This document shows, piece after piece, positions 47,801 to 60,006 of a stretch of DNA of 64,000 nucleotides. A model generated the notes under the pieces. That model did no database searches. It worked only from the letters and a program-made list of their open reading frames with translations, and was not told where the DNA came from. The translations under genes were made by a program, and so were the position numbers. The stretch's first letter is position 1. Each line of letters starts with the position of its first letter. The stretch comes from Hydractinia symbiolongicarpus (Eukaryota; Cnidaria; Hydrozoa; Anthoathecata; Hydractiniidae), in NCBI RefSeq assembly GCF_029227915.1, contig NC_079884.1:14570001-14634000 (forward strand), written 5' to 3'.

Positions 47801-50799
47801 CAATATACGTTATTAAAACACACCTGGATTGATACATAAAATTCTAACTATTATCTGTTAAGTAAGTTTTGACGCCTTTTACATTTTCATGTTAACAAAA
47901 TGATAATCGTATGCGCTTGTACTAATATTACCAGCCTACCGAATTGGCGGTCCCTTTCAGTGCCCTCTAATTTGGAAATACAGTTTTAAAATATCCCCTC
48001 CCCCTTTCGAATTAATCCCCTGGACAAATAGGAGTACATTTACAAGGAAGGTTTATTAGAAAATGACATTATACCTACTCAAAACACGCTTTCTTGCTAA
48101 TGACATTGTTTTGAAAAAGCCAGACTAATATTCTGTACAGCCTCATTGTTGCTTAATTTTCCAACCTACTTGAGAGGCTTAATTGTCAGGCTAAAATGTT
48201 TAAAAGTATGTTGAATGTTTTGAGATATATGTCACCATTTTGACGGCCTGGTAAGCAACATACAAGGCTACAAATTTGGATAACTGAGCTACAAAAAATT
48301 TATTAAAATTGCGGAATTAAGTATTACGAATTAGTAATCTCAGCTTTTGTTCTGCTTTATGTATGAAGTTAATTTATTGCTGAATTTGCAGGAAAATTGC
48401 AAACGAGCAAACAAAATAAGGTGAAATGCGAAAAAAGGTTGTGAAGGACCATTATTGTTAAAATAATACCGAATTTAAGTTTGCGAACAGGAGACAAATT
48501 TGAAAACTCATTTGCATTTCTTACTTCACATAGTATTGTCATTCTCCTCTTCTAGAAAATTTAATTCTATTTTACTTGTGTTCTTCCACTTCGATTAAAC
48601 GCCCCCTTTTAAAACCGATTTCAAGCACTTATACTAATTCTTTTGCATATAAAAATGAATTTTGCACAAACGACAAAACGCACAAAAACATTAATTGTGG
48701 ATAAATATTCTCTTTTGACATTTTTCAAGAAGTTAACCTCGTTTTTCTGCTATTTCTCTGCTCAGCTTTTGCTTTTTATTTAAGAGAAGATACTGTGGTT
48801 GCAAACATAACAGAATATGCATGCCATTTAAGGAAAAATCTTTTCAGATAACCAGGCTTGCTTGAATTATAGAAACTAATTGCAGTTAAGGTGTTTATAA
48901 CTTTAACTTTAGGCCATATAAACATATAAACAAGAAGATACAAATCTATTTCGTCTACCAGCTGAATTAAATTTGTATTTATGGACCTAACATCATTGAG
49001 AATGAAAAAATGAAAATTCTTTCCAGTTGAATCACCGAGTCTAGGTTTAAAAAAGAAGAATGCTTTGTTCTATTCTTAGTCACGTGACTAGCTGCTGACG
49101 TTAGCAAAAAATTAAAATAGGTGCAATTTTCAAAGGAAAGGCTCTATATGCCCAATTTGATTCAAATTACCTCGATAGAAAGTGATTAGTTATATATTAT
49201 GTGTTTAACATGTTTCCTGTAGTTTTTTTAAAACACAAAAATAAACATGAGTACTCCCTGCCATTAAGCTTACCATAAGCGATGTAATCATTGACAGTAG
49301 AAAATTAATTTTACTTTGTTCCAATTAATGAACTTGCTTAGTGCAAAATAATTGTAAAATTGTGAAAATTAAAGAAAACTAACAAACATAACGTAACTTT
49401 GTTAATTGAAAACAATAATACGAAATAATTATTAAAAGACTTAAAATTTTATCTCCTTCAAATAATACTAGCTTTCTCATCCTACGTAAAGTTCGTTAGG
49501 GTTATGGAGCGGTCACTTCCTACTCCTCGTCGAAGTTGTTCATTAAATAAAAATAGAATCGTTGGTGTAGAGTTCTAAAGTAGATTCTTATAATTGTAAT
49601 TGTGTTTCTCATATCCTATTATTATCATTTTGATTATTAAATGAATTAATAAACAACAAATAGAAGAATTTTGTTACAATAAAAGGGTGGGAATAAAATA
49701 AATAATAGTGAAGTAACCGAATTGCTGCGTGGGTGGGTAGGGTGGTGTTAAGGGAGGGGGGTTACAATAAGCGAAAATTCTAAGTTATGTCTCCCAAATT
49801 ACTACTGCTCAAAATCCAATATGACAATCACTTGAAAAGTCATAGTCAAATTTTTGGTTCGTATGATTATTATAATTTTTGAACAACAATGACTTTGACA
49901 AAAGAAAACAATAAATATTGTTGAAGTCTTCCTAAATCTTAATGTTTCATCAAATTATTGCTACCTGTTATCGATTATGGCAGATTTGTGGCAGGAAATA
50001 TTAACAACTTTGATTTTGTCAACCAACTTGTCGCCATTTCTGTTATGTAACCAGGGAAATAGAAAGAACAAACTAACAAATAAAAATATTAGAAGAGAAA
50101 GAGAGAGTATAATATGAAGAATTACAATAACACAACAGACTGGAATAAACACGATGCAGAATTAATAAGGAAAACGACAAAACGTTCTTGGAATATTATA
50201 CCAATCAGCCAGCATCGTTCTTCGCGAAGTAAACTCAGCGTTAAAAAAGAACTTTATTTTCCACCCCAGGTTTTTTTAATATGAGAGATATGGAAAAAAT
50301 ATCTTGTACATTTTCCCATGATTGTTGTGTTCGTATGTACAGTTAATGATTTTCACTCGAATCAATGTAAGTGACCTTTTGTAAACAAAACCATTAGCTA
50401 ACTACCATGGCCACCCAAACCGCCTTGGGGGGAGATGTAAAAGGATCGAGTCAAAGAAAGTTCGAGTTAAGCGATCTCCAACCAAAAACCGAAAAATAAT
50501 GATATAGTATACAGTGTTGAACAAGGAGGTGTTTGTCGTTAATAATAAAATAATAATATATCGCATTATTGCCGAGGTAAAATGGCGGCATCGATATTTT
50601 CGAAAATCGCGCAATGTGATGTAATACATATAAGCCAATCCTTGAAGTATTTTTCAATGGAGTATGCTTCTTATGAGTTATCCACTCTCTGTCCAACCAA
50701 CATAAAGCGCAAATTCTCAAAGCTACACTTCGGAGGAGAGAGAATATATTGACATTAGAATAATCTGATAGTACTTTATTTCATTCGCCGTTTTCTTGC

Positions 50800-50905
50800 A
50801 GCGTTCGAGTAAAAAAGTTCGAGGCATTCGAGTTATCCGGTGTATTTGAGGAGTTGAGCAATATTCTTGATAGCTGAAAATTGTTCGAGTTATCTGAAAT
50901 AATAT
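50800..50905. mobile_element. pogo/Tigger-like fragment
   Basis: Repeated GTTCGAG, TTCGAGTTATC and related motifs, the same signature as the element at 17933-18282. Ends are not resolved. A similar fragment lies at about 50455-50480. Confidence 0.35.
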
Positions 50906-53900
50906 TTATCGTAAGACAAATGTAGCGCGACGGTTAAGAAATAAAAAAAAATTAAAACAAAATTCTAAAACCCACACTAAAGGTTAATTCTTAGACTAAT
51001 AATTTTTCTCTTTGCGAGGGCGCTGACGTAAAAAGAGTTGGCGGTATGTGGATAATTTATAACCAACTAAAACAGGTTTGGTTGTACCCAATGATGACGA
51101 AATAGGCAGTTATCTAATTTATAATTGCAAAAACCGGCCTATTCGTCTGTTTCAGGCTGAGAATAAAAGTTACAATGTGACGTCGTCAGAGCAACTTAAA
51201 ATAATAATTTTATTTTCAAATTTTCAGAAACTGGGTATGCTGAACGAAAGAGCATTAAAATATATAAAGCATATAGTAGGTGTTTTAAGACGATACAAGC
51301 TTTTTAAAGTTTTCTTAGTGACGTCATCAAGGTTTTTTGTTCGTGATAAAGATTTCAAATCACTAAAATTGATAAAATTTACAATAGACAGAATGAGTAT
51401 ACACTATATACGCGCACGTAGTGCTCATATAATTCTGTGACTTTGAGAAGCGCTCATACCTCTAAGTTTTCGAAGTCTCACGATGAAATCTGAAACATTT
51501 TTGTTCATTGAATTTATGTATTAACATTAGCCGTATACAAAAATGTGCGTAGAAACCCCTTGCACAAAATGGTTTCTGCACACTTTACTGCGGTCCAATG
51601 TATGGCAATCTGTGATTAGTGAATGCAAGTGGCTGTTTTGCCCCTGGTGTAGTACTTTTTCTCTTTAACCGAAATAAAAATTACCGGAAATAAGAACATC
51701 TCACGTGGGGGATTATTCACGGTGGTGCTTTTCAAGGATAAAATTTTCTTACAAAAAGTATTTTTGTGTTCCTTTTAAAATATGTTATAAAAAAAAGTAA
51801 CTGCCATAAATTTGTCATAAAATTTGTTTTTTTTCAACAAATATTTTATGTTTGATTTTTTGAAGTGGTGTAAAAACAGCTCACCAAAAATTCAAAAAAT
51901 TAACCTTATTTTTCTAAACAATAGACCTTTGTTTTTAACCTAAAATCTCAGCCTTATATTCTTATAAACCATCTTATCAAAAGCGTGAATTAAAACTATA
52001 ACTTCGGTCAAACATCGGAGTTGTCCTGCCTAAACATGTTTTGATAAAGATTGTAGCTGAAACCCCTACCTAAATTTTAAGAAAACGACAATTTTATAAA
52101 TTGGGCAAAAAGCATCAACTTGCAAGCGCTACTTTTTCAAATGAATCAGTTAGGTAAATAGCGTCGAAATTGCGCTAATCGGACACGTCCGATTTAGGAA
52201 ATAAACCACATCGAGTCACACAAGGGCGCAAATGTAAGAAAAATGGACATGGCACATTTTAAGTATAACCAAATGGCACATTTTTTAATGGCACATTTTA
52301 AGTATAACCAAAAAACTTTTCGCTGTAAACAATGGCAAGTGAACAATGTTGCCAAGTAAGCTTTAAAAATTTCAAATTGCGTGAACCTAGTATAGAATTG
52401 ACTTATGATGAAGTATGCCGCCTTGTCTCGGATATATTTTTTTGTCTACAATGTATACATAACTTTTTAGACATTTTGTGTCTAAGATTTAAAAGTATGG
52501 ATACAATTTCGTTTAAATTGACATCAACTTTAGAAGACAAAATTATCCAATATTCTTAGAATTTGTGTTTATTGAGACTATAAGCTAGCAATTTTCAAGG
52601 CAATAATGTTACCTTTCTCTAGAAATTCCCTACAACAACGGTTCGTGGTGCAAATTTTGTAGATCAATTCTTTATTTATCATCATTTTTTGGTTACTTGA
52701 TAGACAATTAACTGACAATACGTTATACAGGCATGCAACTTATGCAACTTAGAAAAATAAAAAAAAAATTGAGATGAAAACATGACAAAAACTTGCATAA
52801 AACAGGACTTTCATCAGAATATTCGCTAAATCAGCATAAAAAAACTACAAAAAACTGATTTTTTCCAACATGCATAGCCATAAGTTCAGAAACATACACA
52901 AATTGCAGACATTTTATGAAATTTCATACGCATAATAATCTGGTCAATTATGCAAAAAAAATATCATCAACAAGAACCAATTTATGCAAATATCACATAA
53001 AAAGGTGATCATTTTTTGTTTAGAAGAGCCTTTTCTAGTAAATATAACTTTGATAAACCTCGTTAAAATAGCTAAAAACGAAAAAGTTAAAAAATTAGCC
53101 AAACAATTTCTTTTCCTTTTACAACTTGGTGCTACCTTCATGTAAAATTTAGCAAGCTTTGTCGCTGTTAAAAATTTTGGTGACTTTTCACTGATAAGGT
53201 AATAGGGAAAAAAGCCTTTCCAGTGTTAATAACAACAACACCTATTTTTTATCGAATTATTGTTTGTTTCAGTATTGGATAAACTATATACTATATCACA
53301 ATACATATACTTATACATATACGTTCATAAATTACTTTCTTGTTATCAGTGATTTTGTAATCAAGGTTAAGAAGTTTTCTTATCCAGGGTTAAATAAATA
53401 AGAAATATCAAACATATTTCTTCTCAGATTTGTTAGATTGATAGTTGCAAGTTATCTAAAAACATTAAGTATATCTTATGTTCCAAGCATGTGTACATCA
53501 GGCTAGGGTTAAAAACGCGTTAGTACACTTTTGTAACCAACCATAATAAGTAACTAGTGCTGAGATGGTAAATTATTAAGCAGCTTGTAATTGATCAGCT
53601 TTGTACTTCAACGACTCTAAAAAATCATTTCTATGAAACAAAAGTTATGACAGCTCTGAACATTTTGTTTAATCAATAAAATTAATTTTATTAAGTCACT
53701 TTAAAGTAATTAGTGCTGAAATTATCGAAAAAATGTGAGTAAAACTATTGAACCCGTCAAGAATTACTGTCAAAAACACTATGGCTTTGACAATGAACAC
53801 ATATATTTCGATAACTGATAAACTTAACTCTAAATTAAAAAGTTTTCTATCAACTCTACATTCTATCTATATATGCGAGTGCCAGACATTTGCGGGAAAG

Positions 53901-55019
53901 TTATGGTACTTGCGCGGTAAAGGCCAGATGTAAAGATTTTGGGGCACGCTTTAGGTGTGTTGCACGGGTTAACTTAATTACTTACTGACTAAGCGCCCAT
54001 CGATCAGATAAGGGTCCAGTCTGAATAAGCACCCACCTTTTGATCAAATATTTTAAATAAGCGACCATTAACCAAATAAGCAGCGCCAAGTCCAGATAAT
54101 CACCGCAGATGAAACTGAGGGCTTATTTGGAAAAATAGGCTGATAAAAACAGTAATTTATCGATGTAAAAAGAACTTCTAAATCAAAACTTTGATTTAAA
54201 ACTTAAACTTTTAATTCAAAATGTGATGTAGAAGGTGATGAGAAAGAAGGGCTGGACATATTACGCTAACATTTGTATTGTTAATTCTATTGTTTTAGTT
54301 ATTTCATTTTGTAACATTTACAATGCACGCCCAATGACAGAATAATTGGTCCAGCGTAATAGTTCAAAAATTAAATAAATTAAATAAATTAATGCCTAAT
54401 GCATCCAACAGGGTCGGATAAGGGTATAAGCAAGATAAGCGCGCGCTTACTTTGAAAACGTAGAGAAAAAGCTCGCGGCGCGTCTCGTGCGTAGTTTTCC
54501 TTGTATTATTTAGGAAGTCTGGTAAGGAAGTTGTGTTTTTGCTTATTGCACTTATTCAGTTTCCTAAACAAAGTAGATAGATATTCCTCTGAGCAAGCGA
54601 AACGTAAAGCAACTTTGCTTTCTCTCTTATTAAAGAATAAGCAAGTAAGCGTATCAAAGTTGATATATTTGCCTTTTTGCATGGAGAGAATGCGGAAATG
54701 AAAAACTACTTTGCTATCGCGTATAAGCAAATAAGCAAAAAAAGGCAAGGTAGACAGAATTTCTCAACCGTAACAAGATGAATGCAAACAGTCCACTTTG
54801 TTCGTGTTTATAATCAATCAACCAAAGATGGACGGTAAAGGTAGTGTGATACTTTGAGGTTTTTGGATGTCTTTTTCACTATTTCTTATAAATTTCAAGT
54901 ACCGAGTGTGTAGTAGTATGTAGTTTATTTAACAATATGGATAGAAAAAATCTTACTAATCTTACTAATATTTTTTAATTCATAATCTTCCTATCTGATG
55001 TATTGTTTTTGTTATGCAG

Positions 55020-55197
55020 TGTCAGTGGAGATGGTAACTCTCTTTACAGATCTATTTCTGTATTGCTGATTCCTGATGAAGCCCTGGCTTTTGAGAATTT
55101 TGATCAACCGCTTAACACTATTTTTGAGCAATGTTTATCGGATGGTTGTGATGTGAATACAAAGATCAGGTCAAGAGAACTGGCCATAATTGAGTAG
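55020..55197 (+). pseudogene. OTU-like protein fragment, probably transposon-derived
   Basis: After a plausible acceptor (TATGCAG, ending 55019) an open frame begins VSGDGNSLYRSIS and runs 58 codons to a stop. GDGN-x-L-x-R-x-I is the start of the OTU cysteine-protease fold, where x after GDGN is normally the catalytic Cys; here it is Ser. No His-containing end of the domain was found, so this is a fragment. OTU domains are carried by many animal transposons, and hAT debris follows 600 bases on. Confidence 0.4.
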
Positions 55198-55271
55198 ATA
55201 GATAGATAGATGTGCATATTTTACATGGCTAGCCTTACAAATATGGAGGGATATACCCTGTCTATTATTTT

Positions 55272-55552
55272 CAGGGGGGGGGCATGCCTTCGATAGAGAG
55301 TCCTAGAGTATTTAATGCTCCTTTTGAGCTACGCAGACCCAATTAGTAGGGCCTGCGCTCTACTAGACAACTCCTGGCAACATCCAACGGCCCACACAGT
55401 GTGCCATCTCCCCAATGTCCCTCACATGGCTTGGGTTAACCCGGGGCTATAGTAACATTCACTCGCCCACGTTGAATCGCCGTCAAGAGGAATCGAACCC
55501 CGGTCTCCCGCACAGAGTACGAGAGCTATAACCACCAATCTACAGCGCCACA
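55272..55552 (-). mobile_element. tRNA-derived SINE (reverse orientation)
   Basis: Read on the minus strand from 55552, the sequence begins like a tRNA: TGGCGCTGTAGATTGGTGG (A-box region). A perfect B box GGTTCGATTCC follows at 55499-55489 at tRNA spacing. About 200 bases of non-tRNA body follow, ending near a C-run (G-run on plus). This head-plus-body layout is that of a tRNA-derived SINE. It has landed inside older transposon sequence. Confidence 0.7.
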
Positions 55553-55657
55553 GTAAGCAAAATGTGTTTCAAAATCCTTCATTTGGCCATCATTTATGTG
55601 CGTTTTATCAATTTTTAATGTTATTGAGGTATAATAATTTTTTAACCAAATTTCTAA

Positions 55658-55731
55658 ACTCCTGTAATCAAATGGTATGATATTTATGATATAATTTCGT
55701 AACAGGTTTAGGTTCGATTCCTGACAGGAGT
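55658..55731 (+). tRNA. tRNA-like cloverleaf, probably a pseudogene
   Basis: The 74 bases fold as a tRNA: a perfect 7-bp acceptor stem (ACTCCTG with CAGGAGT), T8, a perfect 4-bp D stem (ATCA with TGAT) with GG in the loop, a 5-bp anticodon stem (TTATG with CGTAA, one wobble), a five-base variable region and a T arm TTAGG-TTCGATT-CCTGA. The anticodon loop has nine bases rather than seven, so no anticodon can be assigned and it is probably not functional. The B box is intact and the A box is weak. Confidence 0.45.
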
Positions 55732-55800
55732 AAACTATATATGTGATGCAGGCAGTACCTTTAAAATTTGTGTCACTCTATATATATTTTAATTTTATAG

Positions 55801-56152
55801 CATCCTATTAAAACCACCTATCAAAGCTTATGATATAAACAAATGGGCAATTTATTCAACGCAATTGTTGAGCCCAGGTGCTCTACCAACAGATATCTCC
55901 TCTTTACTTAAAACCACAAATAGGTACACATTTCCATCAATCCGTGAAGTTCTGAGAATTCTGGGTACAATTCCTGGAACCTCATGCACTTGCGAGAGAA
56001 GTATCTCTGGGCTAAGGCGTTTAAAGACTCACATGCGAAACACGATGTCGGAGGAAAGGTTAAGCAGCCTAGCAGTTATCATGTTTAACAGGTCAATCAC
56101 CGTGATCTCTGATGAAATAATAGATGAGTTTGCTGAACAGAATAAGAGATAA
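55801..56152 (+). pseudogene. hAT transposase C-terminal (dimerisation) fragment
   Basis: An open frame starts right after an acceptor-like TTTTATAG and runs to a stop at 56152. It contains CTCERSISGLRRLKTHMRNT and then MSEERLSSLAVI, the hallmark of the hAT transposase dimerisation region (ERSFS, LRRIKT, RMT-x-ERL in relatives). Residues before it (PIKAYDINKWAIY) also fit. No catalytic RNase H-like region or BED finger is present nearby, so this is a relic or the 3' exon of a domesticated gene. Confidence 0.7.
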
Positions 56153-56902
56153 AGGCTTTTTTAAATATATATACTTGATTGATTTATACTGATTGAGTTT
56201 ATTGGTTTACTTATACATAGTTTACATGCTTTATATATTTTAGCTGCATATTTTTTATGTATATTGTTACTTATTGTACTTTTTAACGCTGGAAAAAGCC
56301 TGAACAAGGTGATAAATTTTGTTATTATTAGGTCCGCCCATTTGGCGTATTTTAACGCCCATTCTGGGCGGTAATCTCCCAAAAAATATTTTTTGCTTAG
56401 TTACATAAAAATCCTGGATCCAACCCTGTCCAATTAGTCATTTACGGTAAAGTTTGGCATTTATACCTGAATCGTAGTAGCCTTATGTATTTTGAAGTTG
56501 ATGTATATTTTGGAGACAGGGTATGTTGGCACAAAAGATGGTTTGTATTAGGAAAAACAAAGAAAAATTTACCGTATTCTCTAGTCAAAGTCCGAGAATT
56601 GTTCGATCGCTAAACATAGCTGTCTGTTGTAGCGTGAATTCCCTCTGTCGCGATATAAAAGTGACCTTTTGGAATAAGGTTAGTACTTACAGGCAATTAT
56701 CATTTTTGAAAAAAAAAATTTTTATTCTTTTTTCCCATGAAATTTTAAAATTATCGAAAATATAAAATCGTCACGAAATATTCAACTTTGATAGAGCTAT
56801 CCATGTGAATTAATCCAAACGATTAGGTCTTGGAACTGTATATTAAATTTGTAAAAAAATTGACAATACAAACGAAAAACAGTTCCACGAAATGTATTTA
56901 CA
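56153..56902. other. Intergenic DNA
   Basis: 750 bases between the hAT fragment and the 3' end of the Zic gene. I see only AT-rich sequence and no gene. Confidence 0.6.
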
Positions 56903-59197
56903 TCATGGGTCATCTCCATTCATAATATCTTCACTTAAAGTAGAAGTTTGTTTACATTTGAATTCACCAACTTGATGTAAATGATGATTTACTGACTTTT
57001 CTAGTTCGTGTATTATAGCACGTGATTTCTCCATATTATCCAAGCTAGGTGCGTTATTCATCATCGGTATATAAGAGGAATGCTTGATTTTCTCGTCTTC
57101 CTTGACAACGCTATTGCATGTTTGTGGTTGTTCTTCCGTAAAACTGTGATTCCGGTTGTGTTTATGTAACGCGCCAACATGTGTATATGTCTTGTGACAA
57201 TTTTCAATTCCGCAACTAAAACCTTTCTCTGAGGTATGAGTATGCATGTGTTTTTTCCTATCGCTCGAATTTGCAAAACGTCGAGTACAACTTGAATGTT
57301 CGCACAAGAAAGGTCTCTCCCCAGAGTGAACTCGCTTATGTATTTTTAAGTTCTCTGATCTAGCAAATCTTTTACCGCATGCTGGAAATGGACAAAGAAA
57401 CGGTCTTTCACCAGTGTGGACGCGGATATGGTTGACAAGTTTGTACCGAGCTTTAAAAGGCTTCATACTCCGTTGACAGTCCTTCCAAAAACAGTAATGA
57501 TACTGGTCGCTTGTGCCTGTCGTGTTATACGCATTGTTCAGATGCGTTTCACCAATGTGGTACACCATGTCCGCGATTGTGTCAAACTGTCGACCACATA
57601 TTGCTTCTGCATCGGGTTTTACCAAGGCAGTACGGTTGCAAATCCACATACAAGGTGATGGTTTCCGCTTAAAGTAGTCCACCTCCTGTGTCAGACCAGT
57701 TAATTGAATGAGTGGATTGGAAGGGCAAGGTTGTAGTGGTAAATACTGCGGCGAGAAGAAAGGAGGTAAAGCTGAATACGATGGAATAAATGGGAAAAGG
57801 TGCGTCGGGATTGGAGGATAAACATACGGCATTCGTGAGATGATGCGTGGCGCAAATATCGGATGTGCGTGCAGCGAATCGCCATTTGCAATCGGAACGT
57901 TCCATGCAATTGTCTGTACGGGCTCTAAAGACGGATCATTTCTTTTTACTGGTTCAGCAGATCGTTCTGACGACACCGGTAAAGAGCGTTCCTCCAAATC
58001 AGTTTGTAAGCATTCGCCGTTTGTGGTGCTGCTCTTTTTGTGTTCTTCTTCCTCCTCTTTAGTTAGTTCCTTGTCTGTGCTTGCTGCGTCAGTGGTTACG
58101 ATTTTCGGATGGAAAGACGCATACGTAGGGTACATTAGAGATGATGTCCCAATTATTAAGTTCTGTCTAGGATCATGATACTCCAACAAATCCGCAGAAA
58201 ATGCGCCATAGCGAGACTCTTTCAAAGTTTTAACTACATTATCTGGAGATGCTGGATTCATTAACGCATCCGGTTTAAATAGATTCAATCCGGTATTTGA
58301 TTTCTCCGAGCTCATTTCACTATTTATGTACGAGCGAGACGCTCGGACAGTTGTATCATTATTGATACTAACTGCTTGACCATATTTTAAGGCGTCACTT
58401 GTAGCAACATCCAACTCCTTTGTTACTGTCCATAAAAAGTTTGTTTCTAAGGGTAGTCCGTTTGACAATTCTTTTAACTTGGTAGAAGTGGACGCACTAG
58501 AAGGGCTAACAGGCATGTAGCCATTTTGGACTTCAGTTATAGCAGACTCTAAAAACATTTTTGGAAAAATTTCGAAAAAAAAAGAAAATAGAAATGATAG
58601 AAACAAATTTTATTTTTTGTGACTTAACAAACCCTAAGCTCTAATAAACAAACACAAAAACAAATATAAAAAGGTCCTTGTAACAATTTAAAAGATTCTA
58701 CAATCGGGAAAAGCTCCTAAGAAGTAGATTGTTGAGAGCGGTACTCCCAATGTTTTGGATGAATTGAGTTCCCAACGGTTCCAAACGCGATATTTTTAGA
58801 ATATAAACGTTAAATTTTTTTGTGGATAAACTTTCGCGAATGGTCATTTTTTTTAAAAGGCTAAAAAATGTCGACTTTTGCAAATCTACATTATGCGTAA
58901 TTAAATAATGTAAAGTAGAGACATTTTCGAATTAGCGCAATGTTCGAATGATGTCTAACCTAATTCATAGTGTGTATATCCACTATTTATAATTCAATCT
59001 TACTTAAGAAATCTTTTTTTACCTTTTCTGAAGACTTGTTCAGCATCATGTTGCTTTCTCTCACTCTCGGCTTCTCTTATCGTCTCTTCTCTCAGTTTCG
59101 TTGCATGTGATTCGCTTTTGGTACAACATCCTTCATCATCTAGTTTATTGAGTAAATACGTTTGAGTTGATTTTAAACTGCGGTTTGGCGAATTCAT
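56903..59197 (-). CDS. ZIC: Zic-family C2H2 zinc-finger transcription factor
   Basis: Model of two exons, 59197-59023 and 58548-56903, giving 606 residues. Five C2H2 fingers lie at about residues 358-527. Finger 1 has the widened Zic form (CMWICNRT to YHIGETH) and finger 2 reads YCFWKDCQ then KPFKARYKLVNHIRVH. Fingers 3 to 5 carry CPFPACGKRFARSENLKIHK, RRFANSSDRKKHMHTH and CHKTYTHVGALHKH, all close to Zic proteins and distinct from Gli. Zic factors bind GC-rich DNA and act in ectoderm, neural and, in cnidarians, stinging-cell lineages. The N-terminal half is Ser/Pro/Glu-rich and I could not find the short ZOC motif. The 5' exon (MNSPNRS start, charged) joins in matching phase 1 through AAAG/GTAAAA and TTTTTAG, but is less certain. 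Without it, translation could start at an in-frame ATG at 58558. Confidence 0.93.
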
Positions 59198-60006
59198 GCT
59201 AAGCAGAGCTAAGAAAAGCACAGTCAAATGCCAGTGTGCATGTGAAGCGTTCTTCTTTTGTTTTTGATTATTTTGAGTTGGAAGAACAGCAGCGATTTGA
59301 CTTTTACTAACTGTGAGATGAGACTTGCTAATTTCTTGACATCTTTTCACAGAAAATAGATGACAATGAAAAAACACATCGGAACATACTGAAAGTTGAC
59401 ATTCACTTTGAAAGTGATATTATTTGGTGTGAAGTATAGCGGTTAAGGGACCATCACTTTGAGTAGGTCGTTTTTCGAATATTTTCAAAGTGTTATGTAA
59501 ACATTCGCTGTTAGCAATTGTAAGGACAAATAAACAAAGTGGTGTTGATGTTGGCAAGAAGGATGGAAATAACAATTTCATTTTATGACGTTCAGCTTTA
59601 AAAATTTCGAGCAAACAAATTGTTGTTATTAGACAAAATGTACTCTCTAAGACGAATCTAAGGCATATACCGACCATTCAGCACATCAACACCTCAATAC
59701 ATTGAGCGGAAAACAGAAGTCGTGAAATATATAAAGCTATCTTTGTATGTATCACTTACAAACTGTAACTCCAGTAGAGAAATTTCTAAAGGCTCATAAT
59801 TAGGTAGATTTTCTTGTGCAATCGAGACAGATCTTCCGAAAATTATACTGGATACGGGTTACCATATTTGAGCCGTAGCCGTAAGTTTGTCATGAATATG
59901 GCGAATTTAGTTGCCATCATAAGAGGCAGCGCAGGAGATTTTGTTTTTTTAAAAAGACGGCCACATTCGAAGTTTTGTTTTATCGTTATCTTTATAAAAA
60001 AATAAT
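59198..60006. other. Upstream region of Zic and 3' region of the PHD gene
   Basis: About 800 bases between two minus-strand genes. It should contain the Zic promoter or a 5' untranslated exon: acceptor-like CTTAG sequences just before the 59197 ATG suggest the latter. No other gene seen. Confidence 0.5.

Larger units (their letters stand above)
46020..54999. other. Long intergenic region, no gene supported
   Basis: About 9 kb of AT-rich DNA upstream of chitin synthase. It holds a 32-bp minisatellite (47472-47800), pogo-like TTCGAGTTA remnants (about 50450-50475 and 50800-50900), a short repeat of TGGCACATTTTAAG units (52250-52312), and AATAAGCGCCC-type fragments around 53990-54450 that may be a decayed inverted-repeat element. 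Short open frames (for example 51063-51440 and 52332-52559) encode nothing I recognise. Confidence 0.6.

Noticed and set aside
51063-51440. Open frame of about 120 codons
   Set aside because: It has no in-frame ATG near its beginning, no recognisable domain and no splice support; chance frames of this length occur in this DNA.
52332-52559. 75-codon ATG frame after short TGGCACATTTT repeats
   Set aside because: Unrecognised sequence, short, next to a repeat, with no promoter or polyadenylation evidence.
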